This document shows, in pieces, positions 37,325 through 46,800 of a DNA stretch of 64,000 bases. The notes under the pieces are model-generated. The model did not search any database. It was given only the letters and a program-made list of their open reading frames with translations, and was not told the DNA's origin. The translations under genes and the position numbers were made by a program. The DNA comes from Komagataeibacter medellinensis NBRC 3288 (GTDB lineage: Bacteria > Pseudomonadota > Alphaproteobacteria > Acetobacterales > Acetobacteraceae). Within the stretch, counting starts at the first letter, position 1. Each line of letters opens with the position of its first letter. Where the stretch lies: NCBI RefSeq assembly GCF_000182745.2, contig NC_016027.1:2889001-2953000 (forward strand), given 5' to 3'.

Positions 37325-38011
37325 ATGAATTTTATCTCTGGTCATTTCCCGCTGGATCTTGTTGTTCTGGGGCTGGTGGCTGTATTCCTTGTTCTGCGCT
37401 TGCGCAGCGTCCTTGGCCGCAGGGTCGGGGCTGAACCGGTCGTGCGGCCCATGGCGCCCCCAGTCGTGGCCCAGCCTGTGGCGGACAAGCCTGCCGAACC
37501 CCTGCCGCCCACCATTACCTACGAAATTCCTACCCCCGATACCCGTGTGGGCGGTGTGCTGGCCCGGATCGCGGCACTGCAGCCCGGCTTCACGCCACAG
37601 GAATTCGCCAAGGGGACCGAGACGGCTTTCCGCCAGATCGTGGGGGCCTATGCGGCGGGTGATCTGGACGTATTGCGTGAGCGACTGACCGCCGCCACCT
37701 TCGAGGCGTTCCAGGCCGCGATCCAGTCCCGTCAGCAGGCGGGCGAGGTGCTGCGCAGCGAAATCCGTGACATTACCGACATCGCCCTGATCGGTGCGGA
37801 AGTGGACGAGACGACCGGCCCCAGCCCCCTGGCCCGCATCGAGGTGCGGATCGTATCGGATCAGGTCAGCCTGACGGTGGACAGCAGCGGCCAGCCTGTG
37901 TCCGGGGTGGATGCGATGACCGAATTTTCTGATCTGTGGACTTTCGAGCGCCTGCTGGGCGTCAATGCGCCCGGTACGGTCTGGCGTCTGGGCGCCAGCC
38001 GCAGCGCATAG
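37325..38011 (+). CDS. Tim44/TimA family membrane-anchored protein
   Basis: A 228-residue protein with one N-terminal helix (LDLVVLGLVAVFLVLRLRSVLG), a proline-rich linker and a C-terminal Tim44-like domain (EFAKGTETAFRQIVGAYAAGDL, RIEVRIVSDQVSLTVDSSG). Alphaproteobacterial TimA proteins occupy this exact place between secB and mltA. They are thought to be relatives of the mitochondrial import subunit Tim44; their bacterial role is unclear. Confidence 0.88.
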   Translation: MNFISGHFPLDLVVLGLVAVFLVLRLRSVLGRRVGAEPVVRPMAPPVVAQPVADKPAEPLPPTITYEIPTPDTRVGGVLARIAALQPGFTPQEFAKGTETAFRQIVGAYAAGDLDVLRERLTAATFEAFQAAIQSRQQAGEVLRSEIRDITDIALIGAEVDETTGPSPLARIEVRIVSDQVSLTVDSSGQPVSGVDAMTEFSDLWTFERLLGVNAPGTVWRLGASRSA

Positions 38012-38058
38012 GCCATCGTGCCATAATTTCCTGATAAATTGATGATCTGTCTGCGTGC

Positions 38059-39294
38059 ATGAAAGTACTCAAGCCTATTGCGCCCCTGTGCGCCGTTATT
38101 GCCCTGTGTGGCTGCCATATGGAATTTCCTGATACCGGGGCAGCCCAGCAACATTCCCCTCACCCGGCTGTGCGCCATGTTCCGTTCCACACCCTGCCGG
38201 GCTGGAAGGATGACGCACAGGAGAAGGCCCTGTCCGTATTCCTGGCGGATTGCCACAAGATCACGAGCCTGCCTGCCGATAGCAGCCTGGGGGGGGCGGC
38301 CACATCCCACCCCGGTCGCGTGGTAGGCGACTGGCAGGCGGCATGCCAGGCTGCGCGTGACGTACCTATGGGCAATCGTGCGGCCGCGCGGGAATTCTTT
38401 GAACAGTGGTTCCGCCCCTATACCCTGCCTGCGGGCACGCGTGCGGGGGGCATGCTCTTTACTGGTTATTACGAACCCGAGATCAGAGGGTCCCTGCGCC
38501 GTGGCGGCATATACCAGACCCCGGTCTACCGCCGACCGCCCGACTTGGTGCGTGAACGTGACGCGCAGGGCAATATCGTGACAGGCCGCAGGCAGGACGG
38601 GCGGATCGTGCCCTACTGGACCCGGGCCGAGATCGACCAGGGCAGACTTGCACACCAGAAGCTTGAGATGTTGTGGCTGGCCGACCCGGTTGACCTGTTC
38701 TTTCTGCAGATCCAGGGGTCGGGGCGTGTGCGTCTGCCCGATGACAAGGTTATCCGGGTGGGTTTCGATGGCCTGAATGGCCAGCCTTATGTGCCGCTTG
38801 GCCGTGTCATGGTTGCACAGGGGCTGCTGACGGCTGACAATGTGAACATGGCCTCCATTCGGGGTTGGCTGGAAGCCAATCCCGACCGGGCGCGGGAGAT
38901 GATGGAGCAGAATCCCAATTACGTCTTCTTCCGTGAACTGAAGGGAGGGGATGCGCAGGCCGGGGCCCCCGGCGCGCTGGGCGTGCCATTGGTGCCGGGG
39001 CGCTCGCTTGCGGTGGACCGGGCATACATTCCGCTGGGCAGCCCGGTCTGGGTGCATGCGCAGGTGCAGGTGGACGGTCACCCCACAACATGGGACCGGC
39101 TTGATTTTGCACAGGACCTGGGTACCGACATCAAGGGGCCAGATCGGGCCGACCTGTACATGGGATGGGGACCAGAAGCAGCACAGGCAGCCGGCAACCT
39201 GCATTCAGGCGGGCAGATGGTTGTACTGGTGCCCCGTAACAGGCCGAAGCAAAAACCCGCCCAGGTCACATCAGATCCGCCCGCAGCGGAATGA
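38059..39294 (+). CDS. mltA: Membrane-bound lytic murein transglycosylase A
   Basis: A 411-residue lipoprotein with signal peptide and lipobox ALCGC (Cys at about residue 19). It cleaves peptidoglycan glycan strands to 1,6-anhydro ends. Family blocks are FTGYYEPEIRGS, the QIQGSGRVRLPD motif and the C-terminal 3D-type domain with DRAYIPLGSPVWV and DLGTDIKGPDRADLYMG holding the catalytic aspartate. It starts 47 bases after timA and is followed after 16 bases by the DNA methyltransferase gene. Confidence 0.95.
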   Translation: MKVLKPIAPLCAVIALCGCHMEFPDTGAAQQHSPHPAVRHVPFHTLPGWKDDAQEKALSVFLADCHKITSLPADSSLGGAATSHPGRVVGDWQAACQAARDVPMGNRAAAREFFEQWFRPYTLPAGTRAGGMLFTGYYEPEIRGSLRRGGIYQTPVYRRPPDLVRERDAQGNIVTGRRQDGRIVPYWTRAEIDQGRLAHQKLEMLWLADPVDLFFLQIQGSGRVRLPDDKVIRVGFDGLNGQPYVPLGRVMVAQGLLTADNVNMASIRGWLEANPDRAREMMEQNPNYVFFRELKGGDAQAGAPGALGVPLVPGRSLAVDRAYIPLGSPVWVHAQVQVDGHPTTWDRLDFAQDLGTDIKGPDRADLYMGWGPEAAQAAGNLHSGGQMVVLVPRNRPKQKPAQVTSDPPAAE

Positions 39295-39310
39295 AGGGCA
39301 CAGGCATAAT

Positions 39311-40201
39311 ATGACAGGGCGACCCCGCGCGGCGCAGGCTTCCGTACCGATACCCCGCCCGCCGCGGACGGTCCGCTACACCGAAGGCCCTCACCTGCTG
39401 GTCCGTGGCGACTGCGTACGCGCCATGCGCCGTATGGAGGCGGGCAGTGTTGATGTGGTCGTGACCTCGCCTCCATACAATATCGGGCTGAAATACCGCA
39501 CCTACCGCGACCGGCTGGCGGAAGAGGGCTATCTGGACTGGATGGTGCAGGTGGCGGCCGAGGTCCGTCGTGTCATGCGGCCCGACGGGTCGTTCTTCCT
39601 CAATGTTGCGGGGTCTTCCGCCCAACCCTGGCTGCCGTTTGAACTTATGGTCCGGCTGCGCGAACTGTTCGTGCTGCAGAACCATATCTCATGGGTCAAG
39701 TCGATCTCGGTGGGGATGGATACGCATGGGCATTTCAAACCGGTTAACAGCTCGCGTTACCTCAATCGCAACCATGAACACCTGTTCCACCTGACGCTGA
39801 AGGGCGATGTCGGGCTACAGCGACTTGATATTGGCGTGCCCTACAAGGACAAGTCCAACATCGTGCGCCGTGGGCACCGTCAGGACCGCCGCTGCCGGGG
39901 GGATACATGGTTCATCCCCTACGAGACCGTGCAGGGCAGGGCGCAGAAATTCCACCATCCCGGTACGTTTCCCGTGCGGCTGCCACAGATGTGCATCCGC
40001 CTGCATGGCAAGGTGGCCCCCGTGGTGCTGGACCCCTTCATGGGCACCGGCACCACGCTGGTCGCCGCCGTGCGTGAAGGTGGCCAGGGGATCGGGATCG
40101 ATCTTGATACCATATACGTCAATGTGGCGCGTGAGCGGGTCCGGCAGGCCATGGCGGCGCAGGTCGAGGCTGGCGCCGGAATAGATGATCGAAATATCTG
40201 A
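39311..40201 (+). CDS. Orphan site-specific DNA methyltransferase (beta-class, N4/N6 amino type)
   Basis: 296 residues. The catalytic motif IV TSPPYNIG (about residue 55) precedes a variable target-recognition stretch. The SAM-binding motif I DPFMGTGTTLVAA comes near residue 240, the order of beta-class enzymes such as CcrM. It lacks the roughly 80-residue C-terminal extension of CcrM. SPPY fits either cytosine-N4 or adenine-N6 activity. No restriction gene lies nearby: the neighbours are mltA and a cytochrome peroxidase, so it looks solitary and possibly regulatory. The frame is open upstream through mltA, but the ATG at 39311 gives the sensible start. Confidence 0.85.
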   Translation: MTGRPRAAQASVPIPRPPRTVRYTEGPHLLVRGDCVRAMRRMEAGSVDVVVTSPPYNIGLKYRTYRDRLAEEGYLDWMVQVAAEVRRVMRPDGSFFLNVAGSSAQPWLPFELMVRLRELFVLQNHISWVKSISVGMDTHGHFKPVNSSRYLNRNHEHLFHLTLKGDVGLQRLDIGVPYKDKSNIVRRGHRQDRRCRGDTWFIPYETVQGRAQKFHHPGTFPVRLPQMCIRLHGKVAPVVLDPFMGTGTTLVAAVREGGQGIGIDLDTIYVNVARERVRQAMAAQVEAGAGIDDRNI

Positions 40202-40220
40202 TCGTTTTCATTTAAACGAT
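40201..40220. repeat. Short inverted repeat before the peroxidase gene
   Basis: ATCGTTT and AAACGAT surround a 6-base loop, starting at the last base of the methyltransferase stop and 64 bases before the peroxidase start. A T-rich stretch follows. It may be a weak terminator or an operator for the peroxidase gene. Confidence 0.45.
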
Positions 40221-40283
40221 TATTTTGACAAATAATCTCCAAATCGGCCAAAACCACTTCCAGTCAAGGGGAGGGGATTTTTC

Positions 40284-41696
40284 ATGTCGGTCAGGAAGGC
40301 AGTTCTGGGGATAATAGCCGCAGGCGGCGTGGCGTATGGAGGCACGGTTGCCTATCTCACGCATTTCGATCATGCCACGGCGCCAGCCCCCGCGGGGGCT
40401 GGGGTGGATGCGGTCTCCGCCAATGCGCTGAACGTGGTGCGGGAGGCGCGCTGCGATTACTGCCATGCGGCCAATGTCAGCCTGCCCTTCTATTTCAGCC
40501 TGCCGGTGGCTAATACGCTCATGAACCGCGACCGGGCGGAAGGGCTGAAGCACTTCCGTGTGGAACCGGTCATTACCGCGTTACAGAACGGTAGCGTGCC
40601 CGATGAGGAGCCACTGGCCCGCATCGAGGAAGTGATCAACCAGAATCGTATGCCGCCCACGCTGTACCTGCTCATGCACTGGCACGCCCACCTGTCGGCT
40701 GCCCAGCGTGGGAGCATGCTGGCGTGGATTGCCCAGGTGCGTCGCCAGCATTACGCAACATCGGGCGTTGCCGACCGCTTTGCGGCCGAACCGGTACAGC
40801 CCATACCCGAATCCGTGCCGGTCGATGCAGCCAAGGTTGCGCTGGGTCAGCGCCTGTTCTTTGACCGGCACCTTTCGGGCGATGGGCAGTCCAACTGCGC
40901 AAGCTGCCACAGCCTGCAGCACGGTGGTGTGGATGGTCTTGTCACGGCAACAGGCATTTATGGCCAGAAGGGCCCGATCAATGTGCCGACCGTGTTTGAT
41001 GCGGTATTCAACAAGAGCCAGTTCTGGAACGGACGCGCCGCAACACTGGCTGATCAGGCGGCAGGCCCGGTCATGAATCCGGTGGAAATGGGGTCGCATG
41101 ACTGGTCGGATGTGGCAGCTCACCTGCGTGAAGATCCGTCCTATGTCACGGATTTCCAGGCAGCCTTTGGCAGCGACACGATCGACCAGGCCACCATTAC
41201 CGAGGCGATCGCGGAATATGAAAAGACCCTGATCACGCCTGACAGCCGCTTTGACCAGTACCTCAAGGGTGACGATGCCGCCCTGAACACACAGGAAAAG
41301 CAGGGCTACAGACTGTTCAAGGAGATTGGTTGCTCCGGCTGCCACACAGGCGTCTCCATGGGTGGGCAGGCCTTCGAGCCGATGGGGCTGGAAGCCAATT
41401 ACTTCGCCGCCCGCGGCGGTGCCCTGACCGATGCGGACAAGGGACGCTTTACGGTTACGCATAACGCGGCGGACATGGAACGCTTCAAGGTGCCCAACCT
41501 GCGCAACATTGCGCTGACCGCGCCGTATTTCCATGATGGTAGCGTGAAGACGCTGGAGGATGCCGTGCGCAAAATGGCGCGCTACCAGACGCCAGACCAC
41601 AGCATTTCCGATCAGGACGTGGCTGATATCGTGGCATTCCTCAACACCCTGACCGGGCGCTATCAGGGCGAGATACTGCATAACACCGCACCCTGA
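40284..41696 (+). CDS. Tri-heme cytochrome c peroxidase (YhjA-like)
   Basis: 470 residues with one N-terminal membrane helix and three CxxCH heme sites: CDYCH at 57-61, CASCH at 205-209 and CSGCH at 350-354. The last two belong to the di-heme peroxidase (CcpA/MauG) core. The extra N-terminal heme domain matches E. coli YhjA-type peroxidases, which take electrons from the quinol pool and reduce hydrogen peroxide in the periplasm. The family's FWNGRAATLADQA and peroxidase-side KVPNLRNIALTAPYFHDG are present. It has its own leader and a good terminator behind it. Confidence 0.92.
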   Translation: MSVRKAVLGIIAAGGVAYGGTVAYLTHFDHATAPAPAGAGVDAVSANALNVVREARCDYCHAANVSLPFYFSLPVANTLMNRDRAEGLKHFRVEPVITALQNGSVPDEEPLARIEEVINQNRMPPTLYLLMHWHAHLSAAQRGSMLAWIAQVRRQHYATSGVADRFAAEPVQPIPESVPVDAAKVALGQRLFFDRHLSGDGQSNCASCHSLQHGGVDGLVTATGIYGQKGPINVPTVFDAVFNKSQFWNGRAATLADQAAGPVMNPVEMGSHDWSDVAAHLREDPSYVTDFQAAFGSDTIDQATITEAIAEYEKTLITPDSRFDQYLKGDDAALNTQEKQGYRLFKEIGCSGCHTGVSMGGQAFEPMGLEANYFAARGGALTDADKGRFTVTHNAADMERFKVPNLRNIALTAPYFHDGSVKTLEDAVRKMARYQTPDHSISDQDVADIVAFLNTLTGRYQGEILHNTAP

Positions 41697-41722
41697 TCGC
41701 CTGATCAGGCCCGCAGGCAAGG

Positions 41723-41750
41723 CCCTGTCGCATAGGCGGCAGGGTTTTTT
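41723..41750 (+). terminator. Intrinsic terminator after the peroxidase gene
   Basis: A 9-bp stem (41723-41731 with 41736-41744, one G-U pair) followed by six T's, 27 bases after the stop. Confidence 0.88.
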
Positions 41751-41804
41751 GCGTTATGGTCCATGCCTGAAAACATGGACCTGCCACGGCGGGTATGAGA
41801 GTCT

Positions 41805-42488
41805 ATGGCCCGCACGCCATCACGCTGGGAAACGGAGCAGGGCATGTGCCGGGAAAAGGGGAAGCATACCGTGAGGCAGCGCAGACTGAATGAGGAGGAA
41901 CAGGCCCTGTGGTCAGCCTTCGCCCAGGGTATCGCGCCACTGCGGACAACCCGCCCAGTCCAGCCCGCCGTTCCTGCCCCTTCCACCGCCCGGACCCTGC
42001 CGCCGGAACCCTTACCCGCCCCCGGCATGAGCCGGGCCGATATCATGGCGCGGATAACAGCAGGGGCAATGCATACGGTGCACGCAACTGCCACCCATGC
42101 CGTAGCGGTGCAGAAGGGGAAGGGCGGGGCGTTCGAGATTGGCGTGCGCAGGCCGGGGCTGGATGACACGAGTTGGCGCGGGCTGGTCAGTGGCAAGCTG
42201 CGACCCGCGCGCAGGCTGGACCTGCACGGGCAGGTGGTCCAGACGGCGTTCCACCGCCTGCATGCCTTCGTACTCCAGGCGCATGCGGACAATGTGCGGT
42301 GTATCGAGATCATTACCGGGCTGGGTAGCGGCCATAATGGCGGTATCCTGCGTCGTGAACTGCCGTTCTGGCTGGGGCGTGGCGATCTGGGGCGGCTGAT
42401 CCTGGCGGTCGTGCATCCCCATTCCGCCAATCAGGGCGCAGTGCGGGTGCTGCTGCGCAGGCCGGGCCGACTATCGCGCCAGGGTTGA
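41805..42488 (+). CDS. Smr domain protein
   Basis: 227 residues; a basic, low-complexity N-terminal half and a C-terminal Smr (MutS2-type) domain with LDLHGQVVQTAFHRL and the TGLGSG loop. Smr domains bind nucleic acid and some cut DNA or RNA. Short stand-alone Smr proteins follow mltA in many Alphaproteobacteria; here the methyltransferase and peroxidase are interposed. The start is uncertain: ATG at 41805, ATG at 41844 and GTG at 41871 are all possible. Confidence 0.85.
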   Translation: MARTPSRWETEQGMCREKGKHTVRQRRLNEEEQALWSAFAQGIAPLRTTRPVQPAVPAPSTARTLPPEPLPAPGMSRADIMARITAGAMHTVHATATHAVAVQKGKGGAFEIGVRRPGLDDTSWRGLVSGKLRPARRLDLHGQVVQTAFHRLHAFVLQAHADNVRCIEIITGLGSGHNGGILRRELPFWLGRGDLGRLILAVVHPHSANQGAVRVLLRRPGRLSRQG

Positions 42489-42502
42489 ATCGACTACTTC
42501 AG

Positions 42503-42522
42503 AGACTGTCTGAAAACAGTCT
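42503..42522 (+). terminator. Weak hairpin after the Smr gene
   Basis: AGACTGT and ACAGTCT around a 6-base loop, 14 bases past the stop; no T-run. It lies directly before repeat copy C. Confidence 0.45.
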
Positions 42523-42533
42523 GCTGATAAAAA

Positions 42534-42592
42534 ACGAAAGTTTCTGGGTGCTGCCTTTTTGGAAAGAGCTTTTCCAAGAAATTTTATGTTTC
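42534..42592 (+). repeat. 3'-UTR dispersed double-hairpin repeat, copy C (shortened)
   Basis: It starts CGAAAGTTTCTGGGTGCTGC, continues into a reduced stem region (CTTTTTGG, AGAGCTTTTCC) and ends near AAATTTTATG. About 30 bases are missing from the middle compared with copy D. It lies 46 bases after the Smr stop, in its direction, between convergent genes. Confidence 0.7.
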
Positions 42593-42610
42593 AGTCTGTT
42601 AAGTGGCCGC

Positions 42611-43693
42611 TTAGTTCAGACGCCATGTAGGCAGCTTACCCGCCAGCCAGCGGCGTAGCGCCATGATGGTCGAGGTATCGCCCGAGATCTGGCGCAGTGC
42701 CTCGGTTGCATCCGTGCCTGTCAGTAATGTGCGGCCCGCATCGTGGTCCATGGCCTGTATGGCGCTATCGTGCACCGCCGTGTTCGTGGCCGCGCGCCAT
42801 CGTGCCAGGGTTGCGGCCTGGGTGAGCATGGGCAGGACAAGGGCAAGATCAACAGATGCGGCACCTGCCAGTGGTTTCCATGCGGCATAAAGCAGGCTGC
42901 CCAGCGCGGAACGGGCATCCTGACGCAGGCGCGCTTCCATGCCCATTACCGCCTGTCCCTGTATGCTGAAGGGTATGTCGCGGGTGGACAGTGTGAACAG
43001 GGGCGCAAAACCCGCCTGGGTCAGGGACTGGACGTGCGCCATCGTCTCTGGCGTGCCCATCGGGTCGGTGATCTGTATGGCATCGACCTGATTGTCATGC
43101 AGGGCGGCGGCGGCGGCCTGCGGTGTGGCCAGGCCGGTTACAGGGATGGGACGTAAGCCGAACAGGCTCATGGCCAGTACGGTGGGCAGTTCTATGCCGG
43201 TCAGGGTCGATACCGCAATGCGCACCGGTCGGTCGCGCATGAAGTTGCCAAGACTGCGGTGCAGTTGCGCCCGACCGATTACGACCGGCACCGTCAGACT
43301 CAGAAGCAGGGGTAGCCAGCGGCTGTAGTCAAAATGGATGCGCAGATCACCGCATAGCGAGGAGACAAGAGCCGAACCAGGGGCTGCCAGCGCCATCATG
43401 CCATCGGATGCAAACTGGGAATCGAACAGGTTGGCGCCGGTTACCCCGTCCTGCCCCACGGTATTGCGCACCGGCAGCGGGGCGGGCAGGCCAAACCCCT
43501 GCGCCAGGGCCGCAGGTAGGACAGGGATCCATCGGTCAGCCATGGGGCTGTGGTCTCCCGCAATGAGCAGGCCGGGGCTACCTGCCGAATTCGTCGGCAT
43601 GGACAGTCGTTCCCGTGGCAGTTCGGATGCCCGGACCCGCCCCACGGCTGCCCCCGCCATTAGCATGCCCAGCAGAGTCCGGCGTGCAATCAT
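42611..43693 (-). CDS. Putative periplasmic substrate-binding protein (Bug/TctC-like)
   Basis: 360 residues with an N-terminal twin-arginine-like signal (MIARRTLLGMLMAGAAVG). The body has the outline of tricarboxylate-binding Bug/TctC proteins: an N-terminal NTVGQDGVTGANLF where the family has its glycine-rich ligand loop, then an internal helix region (LSLTVPVVIGRA) and a second lobe (AALHDNQVDAIQI). Conservation is modest and no TctA/TctB membrane genes are near, so function and ligand are open. It could be an orphan receptor or an unrelated secreted protein. Confidence 0.5.
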   Translation of the reverse strand: MIARRTLLGMLMAGAAVGRVRASELPRERLSMPTNSAGSPGLLIAGDHSPMADRWIPVLPAALAQGFGLPAPLPVRNTVGQDGVTGANLFDSQFASDGMMALAAPGSALVSSLCGDLRIHFDYSRWLPLLLSLTVPVVIGRAQLHRSLGNFMRDRPVRIAVSTLTGIELPTVLAMSLFGLRPIPVTGLATPQAAAAALHDNQVDAIQITDPMGTPETMAHVQSLTQAGFAPLFTLSTRDIPFSIQGQAVMGMEARLRQDARSALGSLLYAAWKPLAGAASVDLALVLPMLTQAATLARWRAATNTAVHDSAIQAMDHDAGRTLLTGTDATEALRQISGDTSTIMALRRWLAGKLPTWRLN

Positions 43694-43803
43694 GGTCGTG
43701 GCGCGCGCAGGCGCGGGCGGGGTGCCACACGGCCCCGGCGGGGCAGGCAGGACGCGGCAGGGTGCGGGTTGGGCCGGGAGGGTAAGGCGGGCATGGGCTA
43801 TTC

Positions 43804-44712
43804 TTATGGCCAGTGGACTTCCGGGGGAAGGCTCATGAGGATGGCTTCGGTATTTCCACCCGTTTTAAGGCCAAAAATTGTTCCCCGGTCGTGCAGCAGG
43901 TTGAACTCCACATACCGCCCGCGCCGGACCAGCTGCGCTTTGCGCTGGGCCTCTGTCCACGGTTCCATCATCCGCGAGCGCACGATGTCGGGGTAGGTCT
44001 CCAGAAAACCCAGCCCCACGTCGCGGGTGAAGGCGAAGTCGGCATCAAGATCACCGGTATTGAGCCGGTCATAGAAAATGCCGCCAAGCCCGCGTGCCTC
44101 GTTACGGTGAGGGAGGTAGAAATACCGGTCGCACCATTCCTTGAAGCGGGGATAGTACTGCGGGTCATGCTTTTCGCAGGCGGCACGGAAGCCGTCATGA
44201 AAACGGGCGGCATCACGGATTGCCTCCGCGCTTTCGGGGAACATGGGGGTAATGTCACCCCCGCCGCCGAACCAGCCCTGCGTGGTGATGATCATGCGGG
44301 TGTTGAAATGGGCCGCGGGCACCAGCGGGCTGCACATATGGGCCACAAGGCTGATGCCGGTGGCAAAGAAGCGTGGGTCCTGTGCGGCACCCGGTATCGA
44401 ATCGCGAAAACCGGGACTGAACTCCCCGCTTACGGTGGAGACATTCACTCCCACCTTTTCAAATACGCGCCCACGCATAAGGCTGATCACGCCGCCACCG
44501 CCCGGCGTGCCGTCATCATTAGTGCGCTGCCACGGCGTGCGCTCAAAGCGGCCGGGGACTTCCTTGCCCGGCAGGGTAGGGCTGCCCGCCGTGGCAGCTT
44601 CGTCCTCTATCTGTTCAAAGGCGCTGCAGATCCGGTCGCGCAGGCTTTCAAACCAGGCGCGGGCCGTCTCCTTGAGTGCATCGTGGGCGACAGGAGTGCG
44701 GGATGTTGTCAT
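43804..44712 (-). CDS. hemF: Oxygen-dependent coproporphyrinogen III oxidase
   Basis: A 302-residue enzyme that oxidatively decarboxylates coproporphyrinogen III in heme synthesis. The signature [11 protein letters not shown] and substrate-site [13 protein letters not shown] are present, as is the C-terminal [20 protein letters not shown]. It is the oxygen-requiring form, fitting a strict aerobe. It is divergent from the cytochrome c1 gene. Confidence 0.96.
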   Translation of the reverse strand: MTTSRTPVAHDALKETARAWFESLRDRICSAFEQIEDEAATAGSPTLPGKEVPGRFERTPWQRTNDDGTPGGGGVISLMRGRVFEKVGVNVSTVSGEFSPGFRDSIPGAAQDPRFFATGISLVAHMCSPLVPAAHFNTRMIITTQGWFGGGGDITPMFPESAEAIRDAARFHDGFRAACEKHDPQYYPRFKEWCDRYFYLPHRNEARGLGGIFYDRLNTGDLDADFAFTRDVGLGFLETYPDIVRSRMMEPWTEAQRKAQLVRRGRYVEFNLLHDRGTIFGLKTGGNTEAILMSLPPEVHWP

Positions 44713-44828
44713 GGCTGTATCATTCTGCCCGTTCTGGTCGTTCGCAATGGCTATTACGGGTGCCCGTTTGCTTCGCCCATTGCAAGACGGACGATTGCAA
44801 GAGCACGCTTCCAGCCGCTAGGAAGGAG

Positions 44829-44859
44829 CCTGCCTTTGGCGGCTGGCGCAAAAGGCAGG
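44829..44859. repeat. Hairpin upstream of the cytochrome c1 gene
   Basis: CCTGCCTTT and AAAGGCAGG form a 9-bp perfect stem 31 bases before the start. No T-run follows. The 177-base gap around it shows no recognisable cytochrome b or Rieske remnant in any plus-strand frame. Confidence 0.5.
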
Positions 44860-44889
44860 AACGGACAACCGGGGTAGAACGGAGCGGAC

Positions 44890-45685
44890 ATGCGTGAACA
44901 GGGTCATCGGCACGGCCATGCCGCGCGTGCATGGAGCAGGCTGAGCCGCAGCCTGATGCTGGCTGCCCTTGGCATGCCGCTTGCGGCGGCAGCGGCATCG
45001 CCGTCTTATCGCACGCCCCCGCCGCAGACATGGAGCTTCAAAGGCCCGCTGGGGCATTTCGACATGGCTGCCGTCCAGCGTGGCTATGCGGTGTACGCAC
45101 AGGTCTGTTCCGCCTGCCATGGCATGAAATCCGTGACCTATGGCGACCTGGCCGGGATGGGGCTGAAGGCGGCGGATGTCCAGGCCCTCGCCGCAGCCCA
45201 CCATGTGCCTGCCGGGGTGGATGGTGGCGGGCACCCGGTCATGCGCCCGGCCAACATGGATGACCATCTGCTCTCCCCTTATCCCGATGCGCGCGCGGCG
45301 GCGGCGGCCAACCATGGTGTGATGCCGCCCGACCAGTCGCGGCTGGCGGTGGTCCATCCCGGCGGGGTGGACCGTATCTATGCCTATCTTGCAGGCTATG
45401 GCGAAACACCGCCACCGGGTACCACCGTGCCACCCGGCCTGTTCTACAACCCCTATGCGGCTGATCGGCAGACCGCCATGCCGCCGCCGCTGCATGATGG
45501 CGGTGTCACCTATCCCGATGGCACACCTGCAACCGTTGCGCAGCAGGCGCGCGATGTCACGACTTTCCTGGCGTGGGTGGCCAGTCCCCACCTGACCGCG
45601 CGGCACCGCGCGGGGGTGGGGGCGGTCGTGTTCCTGCTGGTCCTGCTTATTCTTTCCATCTGTCTGAAACGGAGAACGTGGTCCA

Positions 45686-45696
<11 letters not shown>
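44890..45696 (+). CDS. petC: Cytochrome c1 (orphan, no bc1 partner genes beside it)
   Basis: 268 residues: signal peptide (MLAALGMPLAAAAA), heme site CSACH after YAVYAQV (about residue 75), the axial-methionine region YNPYAADRQTAMPPPL and a C-terminal membrane anchor (VGAVVFLLVLLILSICLKRR). These features are intact for a bc1-complex cytochrome c1. Normally petA (Rieske) and petB (cytochrome b) precede it; here the upstream gene is hemF on the other strand. It overlaps mtnP by 11 bases. It may be a leftover of a lost complex, or petAB may lie elsewhere. Confidence 0.9.
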
Positions 45697-46591
<895 letters not shown>

Positions 46592-46597
46592 AACAAT

Positions 46598-46686
46598 CAA
46601 GGTTTCTGGGTGCCGTCTTTATTTCAAAAGGCGGCATTCCCTGAAGCTGTCTGGAAAAAGCTTCACCAAAACTCTTGTTCGTTTCA
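46598..46686 (+). repeat. 3'-UTR dispersed double-hairpin repeat, copy D (best preserved)
   Basis: It opens AAGGTTTCTGGGTGCC. Hairpin 1 pairs TGCCGTCTTT with AAAAGGCGGCA, hairpin 2 pairs GAAGCT plus T's with AAAAAGCTTC, and it closes with CACCAAAACTCTTG. It lies 7 bases past the mtnP stop in the same direction. Confidence 0.8.
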
Positions 46687-46800
46687 GGGAGGGCATGCCG
46701 CAAGGGCACGGGGGTTTTTTATGCGGTCCGCGATTACAGCCAGTGCTCGAAAAAGCTCAGCGTACGCTGCATGGCCAGAGTTGCGGCAGCTTCGTTGTAG

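Noticed and set aside
37861-39204. A 447-residue minus-strand open frame across mltA
   Set aside because: It is antisense to a well-conserved lipoprotein gene and its protein shows no family pattern; long antisense frames are common at this GC content.
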